From contig CM046882.1 in NCBI GenBank assembly GCA_025667525.1, positions 505,122,792-505,186,791 of the forward strand: a stretch of 64,000 nt of DNA, given 5' to 3'. The notes under the pieces were generated by a model. That model saw nothing but the letters and a program-made list of their open reading frames with translations, had not been told where the DNA came from and did not search any database. This document shows, piece after piece, positions 43,499-54,893 of the stretch (position 1 is its first letter; every line of letters begins with the position of its first letter). Made by a program: the position numbers and the translations under genes. The stretch is from Glebionis coronaria (taxonomy: Eukaryota > Streptophyta > Magnoliopsida > Asterales > Asteraceae).

Positions 43499-44435
43499 AG
43501 TGGTATCATTCGCCAAGGGATTCGTATTTGAGCATTTCGTGTGATTTTGATTGTTTTTCGTCAAAACATCAAACAAATTTCGTGTTTGTTTGTGTTTCTA
43601 AGAAGTATACCTTCTTTAAATCGTGTAGTAGTGATTTGGGCATCTTGGTTTTGGCTTAAAATCAAGTATTTTGGATCAAAAGTTGAGAAATTTCGTGTTT
43701 GTTCATCTTTCCGAAATTCTTGCAAGCTTCTCCATCGGAAAGTAGAAAGCACGTGTGGCCAGATCGCAATAACCTTAGGTTCTACTTTGCGATCTAAACA
43801 TTTCGATACCTTATTCCGATCTGGACATTCCGATCGTTCTTTGCGATCTGGGATTCCGACGGCTCTTAAGGAACTTTGAGTCGTTACTCTGCCAAATTGA
43901 TTTTAGCCACATTCCGATCTGAAGTTATTCCGATCTGAAGATTCCGACAGATCATAATTGCGATCTAGCATTCCGACAGATCATCATTGCGATCTAAGAT
44001 TCCGATAGGAGGACTTTCCGATCGTAGAACATTCCGATAGAAGGACATTCCGATAGAACATTCCGATAGAATTTTCCGATGGGCATTCCGATGGAAATTT
44101 TGTTTGAGTAATTTTTAGTCTTAGCCACCATCTAGACTAGTTTCAGAACATAGTTTACACGAAGATCAAAAAAAAAAAAATAAAAAAAAAAAAAAAAAAA
44201 AGTTAAAATTTTTAGGTCAAGTAAAATCAAATTTTTTCCCTACTAATTTTTGGCTATCTCGAACTCAATTTCAAAATTTGGCGATTCATAATTTTTTTCA
44301 GCTTACCGTTTTGTCGGACTGAGGAATTTATTGTCGGACTGAGAAAAAAATAAAAATAAATCAGAAGTTTCGGAATTTCAACATCACCACACGCTTTCTA
44401 CGAATTGAGATCCTGTTGTTCACACGACTTCTACG
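43499..44435 (+). other. Element D leader with primer site and TTCCGAY array
   Basis: The primer site begins TGGTATCATT at 43501, matching initiator Met tRNA for eight bases and then departing. From 43812 to 44093 there are 14 copies of (A/T)TTCCGA(T/C), many followed by CTG, AGAA or AGATCAT, interspersed with TTGCGATCT. An A-rich homopolymer run of about 35 bp lies at 44168-44201. No coding sequence before ATG 44436. Confidence 0.8.
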
Positions 44436-47027
44436 ATGACGTCTCAACAAGATATCTATGCTGCGGGTACTGAGAATCGTCCACCCATGCTTACCAAGGA
44501 GAACTACACTACATGGGCTAGTCGTCTCCTTCGTTATGCAAAATGTAAACCTCTGGGAAAGTTGATTGTCAACTCGATTCAAAAGGGTCCGTATGTTAGA
44601 AGAACAATTATTGTGCCTGGGGACCCTACGAATGCTAACCCAGTAGCTGATTCAAGTCATGAGCAAACAGATGAAGAATTAACTGAAGCTGAATCCAAAC
44701 AACTCGACGCTGATGATCAAGCAATTCAAGTCATTCTTATGGGACTTCCTGAAGATGTTTATGCTGCTGTCGATAGTTGTGAAACCGCACACGAGATGTG
44801 GCTTAGGATTCAGAAAATGATGAAGGGCAGTGAAATCGGTTTACAAGAAAAGGAAACTAAGTTGCTTCGTGAATGGGAGAAATTTACATCTACTGAAGGG
44901 GAACAAATTGAACCTTATTATCATCGGTTTTCAACCCTCATGAACCATCTTAGAAGAAACAAACATGAACCTGCACAAATTGCTGCCAACATCAAATTTC
45001 TTGATAATCTTCCTTCTGAATGGTCACGATATGTCACTCTTGTCAATCAAACCAAGGATCTTCATGTCGTGGACTACACTCAAGTTTATGACTATTTGAA
45101 GATGAATCAAGATGAAGCTAACGAAGTTAGGGCAGAAAGACGTGCCAAGACACAAGATCCATTGGCTTTTATGGCAAACTCTCCATCATCTATGTCATAT
45201 CCCATGGTACCCTACCATCAACCCTCATCAAGTAACTTCCTGCCACAACAACAACAACAACAACTCACTGCTTATGGATATCAACATCCTGCGGCTATGA
45301 ATTACTTACAACAACCCATTGCCTGTTTTGATGACATTACCGATCCTACTCATGCTATTAATACTGGTCTTGCCCTTCTTGCAAAAGCATTCAAATTCAC
45401 CATTAACCCCACCAACAACAATCAGAGAATCTCCTCGAACACTAGAAATAGGCAGATTGCTCAACCCTTCATGAATGCGAATCAAGATCGCCAATTGGTA
45501 GTTGCTGGAAACACGGGGACTCAGTTTCAACAATATGGTCAGAATGCTGGGCAGACCGTTGGCAATGCAGGAAATCAGTATGGTCAAAACCGTGGTCAAA
45601 ATCCGGGTGTTCCGCATGCGGGTAATCAGAATGGGTTAATTGTTGTGCCAGCGGTTGGTAACCAGATGGGAAACATTGTGGCTGCAAGGGCTGAGAATAC
45701 TGGTACGGGAAATGGAAACAACAATCGTCAGGTTCAGTGCTACAACTGCAGGGGATTTGGTCATTATGCTCGTGATTGCACAGCCAAAAAGAAGAGGGAT
45801 GCTGCTTATCTTCAGACTCAGCTTCTCATAGCACAAAAAGAAGAGGCAGGAATCCCACTTCAAGCTGAGGAATTTGATCTTATGGCTTCTGCTGCAGAAT
45901 ATGACGAGGAAGAAGAGGTGAATGCCAACTACATCTTGATGGCAAACTTACAGCAAGCATCAACTTCAGGAATGCATGATGACAGAGCTCCCGTCTATGA
46001 TGCAGACGGTCCCTCTGAGGTACACCCAAGTTTTGATGATAATGATATATATAATATGTCTAATCAGGAGGAAGAGTATACTGAGATGCTTGAGCCCTAC
46101 ATTGAGACACACGAGGACCAAACGAATAATAGTAATATTATTTCGAATGAGCCTAGTGTGGACCTTAGTGTGGATCAAGTTGCCCAGCCTACAACCCTTC
46201 CTGATGAGACACATGCGTATTATAAATCTCTATTTGATAAGCTTGCTAAGGATGTAGATCATGCTACGGTGGTTAATAATAAGTTTAGAGAAACTAATGC
46301 CAAATTGACCACTGAGCTTGCGGGATATAAGGAACGGGAGAAAAGTTTTGAGATTCATCATGCTAAAATCAAGGAACTTGAACAAGCTCATGCTACATCG
46401 GTTTATCAAGAAAAATGCACCACTAAGAAGTTAAATGCCTTACACTTAAGTAGTGCTAAAAAGATAAGCGAATTGAATGATGAAATCACTTCTCTTAATA
46501 AACAGCTTTCAACTGAAAAATCTATTGTTTCTGATTTAAAAGAAGAAAGAAAACAGCTAAAACATGATTTCAAAATTCGAGAAGATGGGCTTCTTGAGGA
46601 TTTTTGCAAAGCTCAGGATAGGATTAGAGAATTAGACAACCTTTTAGTAAAACGTGGCCAAACTATGCAGACGATAAATATGCTCGCACCAAAAGTGAAT
46701 GAGATAAATTACACTCGATACAAAATGGCTTTAGGTTGTCCTCTTCCCCCTAATCCAGGATACCTTAAGAAAGTTCAGGCCACTAATGAAACTTTATATA
46801 ATGGTAGTGTGCTATTGTCTGATGAGCATGATCCTCCTAGTGTGCATGATTCCGAGGAAACTACTGAACTTGCTGTAGAGTCTCGTTTAAGAATGCAAAA
46901 GCTTGATAAAGAAGTGATACCCGTTTATTATCCGAAAGTTAACCCGCCAACTATTTTTGTTCGGTCTAAAACGAGTACTGAAATGCTTTTGCTACAAAGT
47001 GAGGAATTGTCTGATAACCCTCCTTAA
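44436..47027 (+). CDS. Element D gag
   Basis: From ATG 44436 (MTSQQDIYAAGTENRPPML) it encodes 863 residues. A copia capsid domain (UBN2-type) spans about residues 20-250 (ENYTTWASRLLRYAK, DDQAIQVILMGLPEDVY, YYHRFSTLMNHLRRNK). A Q/N/G-rich linker follows, then one CX2CX4HX4C knuckle CYNCRGFGHYARDC at 435-448. A long acidic and coiled-coil extension fills about 540-760. The frame stops at TAA 47025-47027, but the same frame continues beyond with matching gag-extension sequence, so the stop is probably a mutation, or conceivably a read-through site. The protein would form the particle and bind element RNA. Confidence 0.93.
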   Translation: MTSQQDIYAAGTENRPPMLTKENYTTWASRLLRYAKCKPLGKLIVNSIQKGPYVRRTIIVPGDPTNANPVADSSHEQTDEELTEAESKQLDADDQAIQVILMGLPEDVYAAVDSCETAHEMWLRIQKMMKGSEIGLQEKETKLLREWEKFTSTEGEQIEPYYHRFSTLMNHLRRNKHEPAQIAANIKFLDNLPSEWSRYVTLVNQTKDLHVVDYTQVYDYLKMNQDEANEVRAERRAKTQDPLAFMANSPSSMSYPMVPYHQPSSSNFLPQQQQQQLTAYGYQHPAAMNYLQQPIACFDDITDPTHAINTGLALLAKAFKFTINPTNNNQRISSNTRNRQIAQPFMNANQDRQLVVAGNTGTQFQQYGQNAGQTVGNAGNQYGQNRGQNPGVPHAGNQNGLIVVPAVGNQMGNIVAARAENTGTGNGNNNRQVQCYNCRGFGHYARDCTAKKKRDAAYLQTQLLIAQKEEAGIPLQAEEFDLMASAAEYDEEEEVNANYILMANLQQASTSGMHDDRAPVYDADGPSEVHPSFDDNDIYNMSNQEEEYTEMLEPYIETHEDQTNNSNIISNEPSVDLSVDQVAQPTTLPDETHAYYKSLFDKLAKDVDHATVVNNKFRETNAKLTTELAGYKEREKSFEIHHAKIKELEQAHATSVYQEKCTTKKLNALHLSSAKKISELNDEITSLNKQLSTEKSIVSDLKEERKQLKHDFKIREDGLLEDFCKAQDRIRELDNLLVKRGQTMQTINMLAPKVNEINYTRYKMALGCPLPPNPGYLKKVQATNETLYNGSVLLSDEHDPPSVHDSEETTELAVESRLRMQKLDKEVIPVYYPKVNPPTIFVRSKTSTEMLLLQSEELSDNPP

Positions 47028-48590
47028 CCGAGTATCACTCGCCGATTTCTAAACGAGCTTAAAGATAACTTTGTCATCCTTAAACGTGTTGTTAATTCAA
47101 AAATAACTGGAGGTAATTTTACATCACTTGTTCAGATTGAGGTTCAGAAAATTCTTCAAAACGATATTAATCCAATTATTAATCAAGTTGATGCTCGGTT
47201 AGGAAATTTGGAAAACGCTTTTCTAAAAGAATTAGCCAACTTTGTTGAAGACTTTAAATCATTGACGAAGGAAGCTGATGAATCTCTTGATAAAATTAAA
47301 GTTTTGGAAAACGACCTTGAACGCCTCTCTAAAGCTCGTGATTGTATTGATAGTAGCCCTGTTGAGTTAGGTACCTCTACGTCGCATGATGAAAACCTCC
47401 AAACTAAGCTTGATCTTATGAAAGAGAAAATGGAATCTTATGTCATTAAAAAGGATAAAGAATTCACCGATCTTTGGAATAAATTTGTCAAAAAATGTGA
47501 TGAATGCAAATATGACAAGATTTCGTATGAAAAAGCTCACAATGAAATGCAACAAACTATCGCACGGTTGCAGGCTCAGTTAGGAGGGGCTTCGGAAACG
47601 AATTTGGCCTCGTCTAGGTTAGAGAGTACTAGTGGTGGTAATGTTCAGAAGCTTAAGGCTAAGATTGCAGATTTAGAATCTGTTGTTGTTTCATATAAGC
47701 GGGCTGTTGAACAAAGTAAGTCTGTCTATCAGAAACTTATTGATAAAATCTGTGAGAACTGTAAGTTAAAGGCCTTGTTAAAAGATAAGACTTCTGAACC
47801 TAGCTCGATTGTGGATACGATGATCCAGAAACCAGCAACCTCGGGACCCACTCGTATTGCTGTGACACCTTTTCCCAAGGTTGCTGGAACGAAAACTGCT
47901 ATGATTGCCCCAGGAATGATTCATGTTAGTTCTCCCTCTGTGCCTAGCAAACAACGTACAGCAAGCGTTAGGACAAAACCGATCACTATAACTCAACCAC
48001 AAGTTATTGATTTAAAAAGTGCTAATTCTAATAGACGCGTGTCTTCTTCTACAGGAATAAACAACTACACTAAGAGCAGAAGGCCACAGCCTACGAGCAA
48101 TACAAGGAATGATAGGGTCCCTTTTGCCTCTAGAAGTAGTCGCCCCAAGATCAATAATGTGGAAGTAGAAGAACACCCTAGGAATTTACCGCTTTTTAAT
48201 CATAATCAGGAACCTAATTCATCTGAATGTAATGACTTTAAGCTTGCTATTCGGAATGAAAAATCTGAAGTTATTTGTGCTAAATGTAATAAATGTTTCT
48301 TTACTTTTAGTCATGATGCTTGTGGTTTGACTATGAATGGTTTGAATTATGGTGGTTACACTCGAATTGACAAGCTGTCAGTCAGTGAACAACAACGCAC
48401 TCCTAAAGCTAAGGTGTATGTTCCAAAAAGTACGCATGTAGGGTCCACAGAAAGTCTTGCTAAGCCTAGTAGCCCTAGACTCACCTCTAAATGGTTGCCT
48501 ACTGGTAGAAATTTTGACTGTAGTGGCAAAATTATCGAAACTAGTAGATCTCATACTGACAGTGAAACGTCGGTATGTGATACGGCTTAA
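47028..48590 (+). CDS. Element D gag-pol linker region
   Basis: The same frame as gag continues after the stop: coiled coil (KELANFVEDFKSLTKEADES, LQTKLDLMKEKMESYVIKKD) and CDECKYDKISYEKA, then a basic serine-rich linker and a C-x2-C-x-K-C-like segment, CAKCNKCFFTF. It ends at TAA 48588-48590, again with pol continuing in the same frame. There is no independent ATG that suggests a separate gene. Such extended regions between zinc knuckle and protease occur in SIRE-type elements; function unclear. Its coding style matches the flanks. Confidence 0.82.
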   Translation, partial: PSITRRFLNELKDNFVILKRVVNSKITGGNFTSLVQIEVQKILQNDINPIINQVDARLGNLENAFLKELANFVEDFKSLTKEADESLDKIKVLENDLERLSKARDCIDSSPVELGTSTSHDENLQTKLDLMKEKMESYVIKKDKEFTDLWNKFVKKCDECKYDKISYEKAHNEMQQTIARLQAQLGGASETNLASSRLESTSGGNVQKLKAKIADLESVVVSYKRAVEQSKSVYQKLIDKICENCKLKALLKDKTSEPSSIVDTMIQKPATSGPTRIAVTPFPKVAGTKTAMIAPGMIHVSSPSVPSKQRTASVRTKPITITQPQVIDLKSANSNRRVSSSTGINNYTKSRRPQPTSNTRNDRVPFASRSSRPKINNVEVEEHPRNLPLFNHNQEPNSSECNDFKLAIRNEKSEVICAKCNKCFFTFSHDACGLTMNGLNYGGYTRIDKLSVSEQQRTPKAKVYVPKSTHVGSTESLAKPSSPRLTSKWLPTGRNFDCSGKIIETSRSHTDSETSVCDTA

Positions 48591-51500
48591 TTATCTTCTA
48601 ACCCTACAGGAACCTATTTCATCGGTTGCCAAAATATTTGTTTCTCTTATCATTGGCAGGCTGTTGAAATTTGTCTCTGGTGCGTGGACTCGGGCTGTTC
48701 CAAACATATGACTGGGAATCGAAGCCTTCTCAAGAACTTTGTATGGCGTTTCATGGGAACTGTTCGATTTGGAAATGATCATGTTGCGGTAATTCTAGGC
48801 TATGGTGATCTTCATTGGGGAAATATAATCATCACGAGAGTCTCTTTTGTTGATGGCTTGGGACATAACTTGTTCTCGGTTGGGCAATTTTGTGATTCAG
48901 ACTTGGAGGTCGCTTTCAGAAGTCATACATGTTTTGTAAGAGATCTTGAAGGAATTGATCTGTTGAAAGGAAATCGTACCACCAACCTTTACACCATTGA
49001 TCTTTTTCAAATGTCTGCTGCTTCTCCAATTTGTCTCATGGCCCGAGCCACATCAACAAAGTCGTGGTTATGGCATCAAAGGTTATCTCATCTCAATTTC
49101 GATGCCATCACCCATCTCGCGAAAGATGATCTCGTTACCGGTCTTCCAAAGTTCAAATATACAAAAGACCATCTTTGTCCTTCATGTGAGCAAGGTAAAA
49201 GTAAGAAGAAGCCTCACAAACCCAAACCTGTTCCCAACTCATCGAATAGGTTACATCTCCTACATATGGATTTGTGTGGCCCAATGAGAATCAAAAGTAT
49301 TAATGGAAAGCGGTATGTCCTTGTCATTGTGGATGACTATTCTCGCTACACATGGGTTCATTTTCTTGCTTCAAAAGATGAAACCCCTGATGTAATTATT
49401 AACTTCTTGAAGAAAACATCAGTTCTACTGCAAGCCCCTGTCATTATTGTGAGAACGGATAACGGTACAGAATTCACAAATCAGAAATTGAAAGCTTATT
49501 TTGACGAAGTTGGGATTTCTCATCAAACTTCGGCTGTAAGAACTCCAGAGCAGAATGGAGTTGTGGAACGGAGGAATCGTACGTTAGTTGAAGCTGCTCG
49601 AACGATGCTTCTCTCCTCTAGTGCACCGTTATTCCTTTGGGCCGACGCTATAGCAACTGCATGTTATACTCAAAACCGCTCCATTATTCACACCCGTTTC
49701 AACAAAACACCTTATGAGATCATTAATGGAAGAAAACCGGATATTTCATTTTTACATGTCTTCGGTGCATTATGTTATCCGAAGAATGATCGTGAAGATA
49801 TCGGTAAACTTGAACCTAAAGGTGATATTGGTTTTTTCGTTGGTTATTCTTCAACTGCTTGTGCTTATAGGGTTTATAATCGAAGGACAAGAAAGGTAAT
49901 GGAGACTATGAACGTTACCTTTGATGAACTCTCGGGTATGGCCTCTCAGCATAGAAGCTCACATCCCGAGCTTCAAGGTCAGACTTCTGGACACGTAAGT
50001 TCAGGACTCGCGCTTCAATTTGCGCCGTCAGCAATCTCATCGTTACAACCTTCGGAACGTGACTTGGAAGTTTTATTTGGGCCTATTTATGATGAATATA
50101 TGGAGGGTCCTTCGTCATTTGGTGTTCCTCAAAATGCCCCGGCTGCACCTGCTTCGGTAGTTCAAGAACCTCCGACTGCATCTACACCATCGGCATCTAC
50201 TTCTGCACCATCTACGTCAACCTCAACCATGGTACCTCAAAACATTCCAACCACTTCTCCGATTGCTGACGCAACTCAACAACATTCTCAGCAAATTCCT
50301 ACTCATGTTCATCTTCAGAATGAAATAGTTGCTGAAAATGCAAACAATGCGATGCTCAACGAACATGAGTTTGTTAATCCATTTGCGGCTTCCACAAGCA
50401 CTACTCAGCCTTCAGCACCATATGTGGATCCGTCGAGCTCGCATCAAGTTTCTCATACACTTCCACATGAACACAAATGGTCTAAGAATCATCCTTTGGT
50501 TCAAGTGATTGGCAATCTCTCACGACCGGTCTCAACACGAAATCAGCTGCGTACCGATGGTGATATGTGTATCTATGCACTATCAGTCAGCACAATGGAA
50601 CCAGCAAGTGTGAAAGAAGCAATGACCGATGCATCATGGATTGAGTCTATGCAAGAAGAACTCAATCAGTTCATCCGACTCGATGTATGGGAGTTAGTAC
50701 CTCGACCGGATAATATCGATCCGCTTACCCTGAAATGGTTATTCAAAAACAAGATGGATGAGGAGCAAACGGTCATTAGGAACAAGACTCGGTTAGTTGT
50801 GAGAGGTTATAAACAGCAGGAGGGAATTGATTTCGCCGAATCCTTCGCCCCGGTTGCTAGGATGGAAGCTATTAGGATTTTCTTGGCATATGCTGCACAC
50901 AAATCGTTCACTGTGTATCAAATGGACGTGAAGACGGCTTTCTTGCATGGGCCGTTAAAAGAAGATGTGTATGTATGTCAACCTGAAGGTTTCATTAATA
51001 CCGAACATCCAAGCCATGTCTACAAGTTGAAAAAGGCAATTTATGGTTTGAAACAAGCACCGAGGGCATGGTACGACGAATTATCATCATTTCTTCTACA
51101 AAATCACTTCAGCAAAGGAACAATTGATCCAACGTTGTTTATCAAGCACTACGGCAACGACATCTTGGTGGCTCAGGTTTATGTAGATGATATTATATTT
51201 GGTTCTACTAACCCAAAATATTCCATATTATTTGCCGACCTTATGAAAAGTCGATTTGAAATGTCCATGATGGGGGAAATGACGTTTTTTCTTGGTCTCC
51301 AAGTTCACCAATCCCCCCGTGGTATTTTCATAAATCAGTCCAAGTATGTGCTTGAGATTCTAACGAAATTTGGTATGGATAACTGTGATCCTATTGGTAC
51401 TCCAATGGACACTAAACACAAGCTTGATTTGGATAAGAAAGGGACATTTGTAGATGCTACAAAATACCGTAGTATGATCGGGTCCCTTATGTACTTAACC

Positions 51501-52157
51501 TCAAGCAGACCGGACATTGTGCATGCTACTTGTTTATGTGCTCGGTATCAGGCTCAGCCAACCGAGAAACACCTCAAGGAGGTTAAAAGGATCTTTCGTT
51601 ATCTCCGGGGAACCATTAACATGGGTCTCTGGTATACGAAGGATTCTGGTTTTAATCTCACGGGTTTTTCAGATGCCGATCATGCAGGGTGTCATGATAC
51701 ATTCAAGAGCACTTCCGGTGGAGCACAATTCTTAGGCGAAAAGCTAGTGAGCTGGTCATCAAGGAAACAAGACTGTACGGCGTTGTCAACCGCGGAAGCA
51801 GAATATGTGTCTCTATCCGTGTGTAGTGCTCAAGTCCTTTGGATGAGAACACAACTCACGGATTATGGCTTTTACTTTAACAAAGTCCCTATTTATTGTG
51901 ATTCACAATCAGCCATAGCCATATCCTGCAACCCGGTCCAACATTCCAAGACCAAGCACATAGCTGTCCGATTCCATTTCATTAAGGAGCATGTGGAAAA
52001 AGGAACGATTGAACTGTTCTTTGTCAAGACGGACTACCAACTAGCCGACATCTTCACCAAAGCTCTTCCTCAAGACAGATTTGAATTCTTGGTTCGTCGA
52101 CTTGGTATGCGTAGTTTCACTCCTGATGAACTTGAACGTCTTGCACATTCGCAGTAA
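48591..52157 (+). CDS. Element D pol: protease, integrase, RT, RNase H
   Basis: It continues the gag frame. Protease active site [11 protein letters not shown] at 48687-48719. A GAG-pre-integrase and zinc domain follow (HQRLSHLNF...CPSCEQGK). Integrase core: [16 protein letters not shown] and [11 protein letters not shown] supply D, D and E. Reverse transcriptase runs from about 50600, with [31 protein letters not shown] and the catalytic YVDD at 51180-51191. RNase H reads FSDADHAG...[10 protein letters not shown]...YCDSQSAI. It ends ...ELERLAHSQ at 52157. From the protease on the frame is unbroken and the catalytic residues are present, so pol looks competent if it could be translated past the two upstream stops. 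Confidence 0.95.
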   Translation, partial: LSSNPTGTYFIGCQNICFSYHWQAVEICLWCVDSGCSKHMTGNRSLLKNFVWRFMGTVRFGNDHVAVILGYGDLHWGNIIITRVSFVDGLGHNLFSVGQFCDSDLEVAFRSHTCFVRDLEGIDLLKGNRTTNLYTIDLFQMSAASPICLMARATSTKSWLWHQRLSHLNFDAITHLAKDDLVTGLPKFKYTKDHLCPSCEQGKSKKKPHKPKPVPNSSNRLHLLHMDLCGPMRIKSINGKRYVLVIVDDYSRYTWVHFLASKDETPDVIINFLKKTSVLLQAPVIIVRTDNGTEFTNQKLKAYFDEVGISHQTSAVRTPEQNGVVERRNRTLVEAARTMLLSSSAPLFLWADAIATACYTQNRSIIHTRFNKTPYEIINGRKPDISFLHVFGALCYPKNDREDIGKLEPKGDIGFFVGYSSTACAYRVYNRRTRKVMETMNVTFDELSGMASQHRSSHPELQGQTSGHVSSGLALQFAPSAISSLQPSERDLEVLFGPIYDEYMEGPSSFGVPQNAPAAPASVVQEPPTASTPSASTSAPSTSTSTMVPQNIPTTSPIADATQQHSQQIPTHVHLQNEIVAENANNAMLNEHEFVNPFAASTSTTQPSAPYVDPSSSHQVSHTLPHEHKWSKNHPLVQVIGNLSRPVSTRNQLRTDGDMCIYALSVSTMEPASVKEAMTDASWIESMQEELNQFIRLDVWELVPRPDNIDPLTLKWLFKNKMDEEQTVIRNKTRLVVRGYKQQEGIDFAESFAPVARMEAIRIFLAYAAHKSFTVYQMDVKTAFLHGPLKEDVYVCQPEGFINTEHPSHVYKLKKAIYGLKQAPRAWYDELSSFLLQNHFSKGTIDPTLFIKHYGNDILVAQVYVDDIIFGSTNPKYSILFADLMKSRFEMSMMGEMTFFLGLQVHQSPRGIFINQSKYVLEILTKFGMDNCDPIGTPMDTKHKLDLDKKGTFVDATKYRSMIGSLMYLTSSRPDIVHATCLCARYQAQPTEKHLKEVKRIFRYLRGTINMGLWYTKDSGFNLTGFSDADHAGCHDTFKSTSGGAQFLGEKLVSWSSRKQDCTALSTAEAEYVSLSVCSAQVLWMRTQLTDYGFYFNKVPIYCDSQSAIAISCNPVQHSKTKHIAVRFHFIKEHVEKGTIELFFVKTDYQLADIFTKALPQDRFEFLVRRLGMRSFTPDELERLAHSQ

Positions 52158-54530
52158 TCTTGTATATATTTATCAGAAAATCAAAATACAAAAATATAAA
52201 ACCTATAAAAACAAAATAAAAAATGAGAAAACCTTTCAAAAAATACCAAAAATATTCTTCTCCGACATGTCTCTCAGCATCGATAATATGGACGTGCTTA
52301 GAAATGTTGTTCAATAACAACACGGGTACGTACATAAAGTTCGAATGAGAGTTTAAATGTTTTCAAAACATGTCTTTTCTAATTTTCTTCTCATAATGGC
52401 TTATAGTCACATGTCAGACTATAACCCGGTCCCTAAATAAAGGAAAGTCTTTGACTTATCCTCAACAACGAGAAATTCATTTTTCTCGGTCATGAGCGTA
52501 TATCGAAACATTCAAAGTTTTAAGCTCATGAACACAATTTTTCTCGGACTTTTGAGCACAATTTTTCAAAGTATTTCAAAACAATGTGCTCATATACTCC
52601 CCTATTTAAATACAATCTCTTTTCGAGGGGGAGTATAATGATTTCATAAACATCTGTTCCAAAGTTTCATGACACATTATTCTCTCCATGTTTCATCACT
52701 AATTTCACAAAAATTTCAATTTCATGCAATTTTTGAGGGGGAGAATAGTGATTAAAATATGTTGTCTTGGATAATATCTTTGATGTAAGTGCTTTCTCTT
52801 CCTAATATGTGCAAAAACCTTTCCTTTTATGATGCACATATGTAGGGGGAGCGTTTTTGGTGATATAGAAAACTTTCAAGGTGTAAACATTGATTTCATC
52901 AACACCTTGACTGCATTTTCAAATGATTTTTCTGGTTACGATATCTATACCCTTCAAACACATAAATTCACGATGGTATTGGTGTCAAAAGGTGGTTAGG
53001 TATTCGTCCTATGATCCAACCAGAACCGGAGGGATCTTCCCAGGGACAATCCATTAGAACTTAGAAGTCCTTAGGAAAGATGGAGTAGTTGAGTGTACGG
53101 GAATAATGCCGACTAATGACTTAAGCTAGCACTGGAACAATCACAACAAGGTGCTAGTTATGACGTCTTGGTAAGCATTGAAGGGGTTGAAGAATGAAAA
53201 AGAAATGTAAGGATAAAGGGTGTAAAGAAAGAAGCCCTCCATACAACTTAGGCAGAAACCGGGTCAATACATCTATTATCAGAATCACTTTGATGATTTC
53301 TGATACTGAAGACAAAGCATCATGGACCCAGTGATGCAATGCACAACCCTTCCCAGCCTACTCAAGCTTCTCTCAAAAGAAGTTTGTTTTATTGTCACGG
53401 AGTTCAACTCATTTCTATCAACTTTCTCACTCCGAGATAGTAGATATTGAATAGGTGGCAGTCTGCTCCAGCCTCCGATCACCAAATAAACGTGCACTTA
53501 TAGAGTCTAGAGCCAACGAGATTCATCAAAAATCTCATTAGGACACTCATTCCATAGATCAATTGTTGTTCATCATTAGAACACAAGCGATGATTTACAG
53601 AGTCCTACGCTCTATCCTTGTGGTATTGCTAGAACATTCAGAGTGATACTCTTTAGTATTCACAGTGATGAATGGAAATCCTTCCAGTGTTAACATCAAA
53701 CAGCACTGCGGTAGGTCATATGTAAGATTCACTTGAATTAAACATATGTTAACTGGAAAGCAACAGTGGTTTGATTCTTAATTGATTCAAACTCGTTCCA
53801 GGTCTCGACGCAATATCTTTATGATCTTGCCAGAACATTCAGAGTAATACTTTTCAGTATTTACAGTGACGAATGGAAATCCTTCCAGTGTCATCATCAA
53901 ACAGCACTGCGGTAGGTAACTTGTGCGATTCTATATGAATCAAACTTGTGTCAACTGGAAAGCAACGATGGTTTGATTCTTAATTGATTCAGACTTGTTC
54001 CAGGAAAGTGAATTGACGACTTAATCAGCAGAATGGAACTGCATGATTCACTCCTTACTTTGAATTATCTTTCGATATATTCAATTATTGAGAACGGCTA
54101 CCACAGCTGGAAATCCTGTCAAGGAAGTTCTTTGAACTTACCTGATCACAGGTACAGTATTCATACTGTATAACGGGAAACCGGTGGAATGCAAACGGTG
54201 GCGTTATCTCAAGAGTTGCAATTCAAGGCCACATATTCAGGATTATTGAAGAAAGCTCAAGAACATCTAAAGACAAAGACTTCCGCTACTCTGATGATCA
54301 AGGGAGATTGTTTACAAGCTTTCAAGTCAACACAAAACATGAGTATGTGGAGAAAGACACAAGAACACAAGCTGGCAAAGCTTCAAGATCAAGTCAAGGA
54401 AAAGATCAAAGATCCAAGAACACAAGTCATGAAAGGAACTATGAAAGAACTCTCAAGGCAACAAGCTCCAAAGTCTGCAACACCAACGAAGTGAAGTCAC
54501 ATATTACATGACCACCCCTTAGGGGGAGAT
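52158..54530 (+). other. Element D 3' region with four polypurine tracts
   Basis: 2.37 kb without a convincing gene. GGGGGAG tracts occur at 52625-52633, 52735-52745, 52844-52851 and 54521-54529; the last abuts the LTR. A 175-bp direct duplication is at 53628-53802 and 53829-54004. The 300 bp before the LTR (54190-54500) are purine-rich (CAAG, AAGA words) and stay open for 101 codons, but show no domain, signal peptide or membrane segment, so I do not call an env-like protein. Confidence 0.75.
53628..54004 (+). repeat. 201-bp-period duplication in element D 3' region
   Basis: Copies 53628-53802 and 53829-54004 share CAGAACATTCAGAGT-like starts, AATGGAAATCCTTCCAGTGT, CAAACAGCACTGCGGTAGGT and TTGATTCTTAATTGATTC. 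Clearly diverged from each other (many substitutions), so older than this insertion. Confidence 0.88.
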
Positions 54531-54893
54531 TGTTAGCCGTATTTAAAGTGATGGTCATATAATATACCGTTGCGAAGCTCGTGAAAAATACTATTCAACG
54601 GTGTCGAGAGTTCTTAGTTATTAATGTTTATGTAACGGGAATTAGTCCCGAACACACAAATAAGGAAGGCCTCCTAAACACTTAGTACTTAGTATAAAAG
54701 GCCTCCTAAGCCTCATTTGTGTGTGTGTTTTCCATTTCATTTGTTTTGTAGAGAGAGAAACGTATGTGTTTCTCTCACTAGGAATTCACACCTTTGTTTT
54801 TCTCTTTTCCTTCATCTAATCTAATCTTTCTTTTTTGGTTTAATCTTCATCTACATTTCTATATCATTATAAGTCGTGTGTTACAATCCAACA
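54531..54893 (+). repeat. Element D 3' LTR
   Basis: Preceded directly by the polypurine tract. Same 363-bp length and ends as the 5' LTR, with one substitution seen. Followed by target duplicate gttct. Confidence 0.95.

Larger units (their letters stand above)
43136..54893 (+). mobile_element. Element D: SIRE-like Ty1/copia element, nearly complete
   Basis: Identical-length LTRs (363 bp, 43136-43498 and 54531-54893), target duplicates gttct at 43131-43135 and 54894-54898, a tRNA-Met-type primer site, large gag, then protease, integrase, reverse transcriptase and RNase H in copia order. The very long gag with a coiled-coil extension, long leader, 2.4-kb region after pol and several GGGGGAG tracts point to the SIRE (Maximus) lineage. 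I found one LTR difference (aatgagg against aataagg), so insertion is recent. Two in-frame stops make it defective unless read through. Confidence 0.95.

Noticed and set aside
43812..44093. A CRISPR-like array of TTCCGAT repeats
   Set aside because: Repeats are 7-8 bp with irregular spacing in a plant retrotransposon leader; this is not a CRISPR architecture.
54189..54494. An env-like gene in element D
   Set aside because: 101 codons of K/Q/T-rich sequence with no signal peptide, membrane segment or domain; it is purine-rich DNA next to the polypurine tract.
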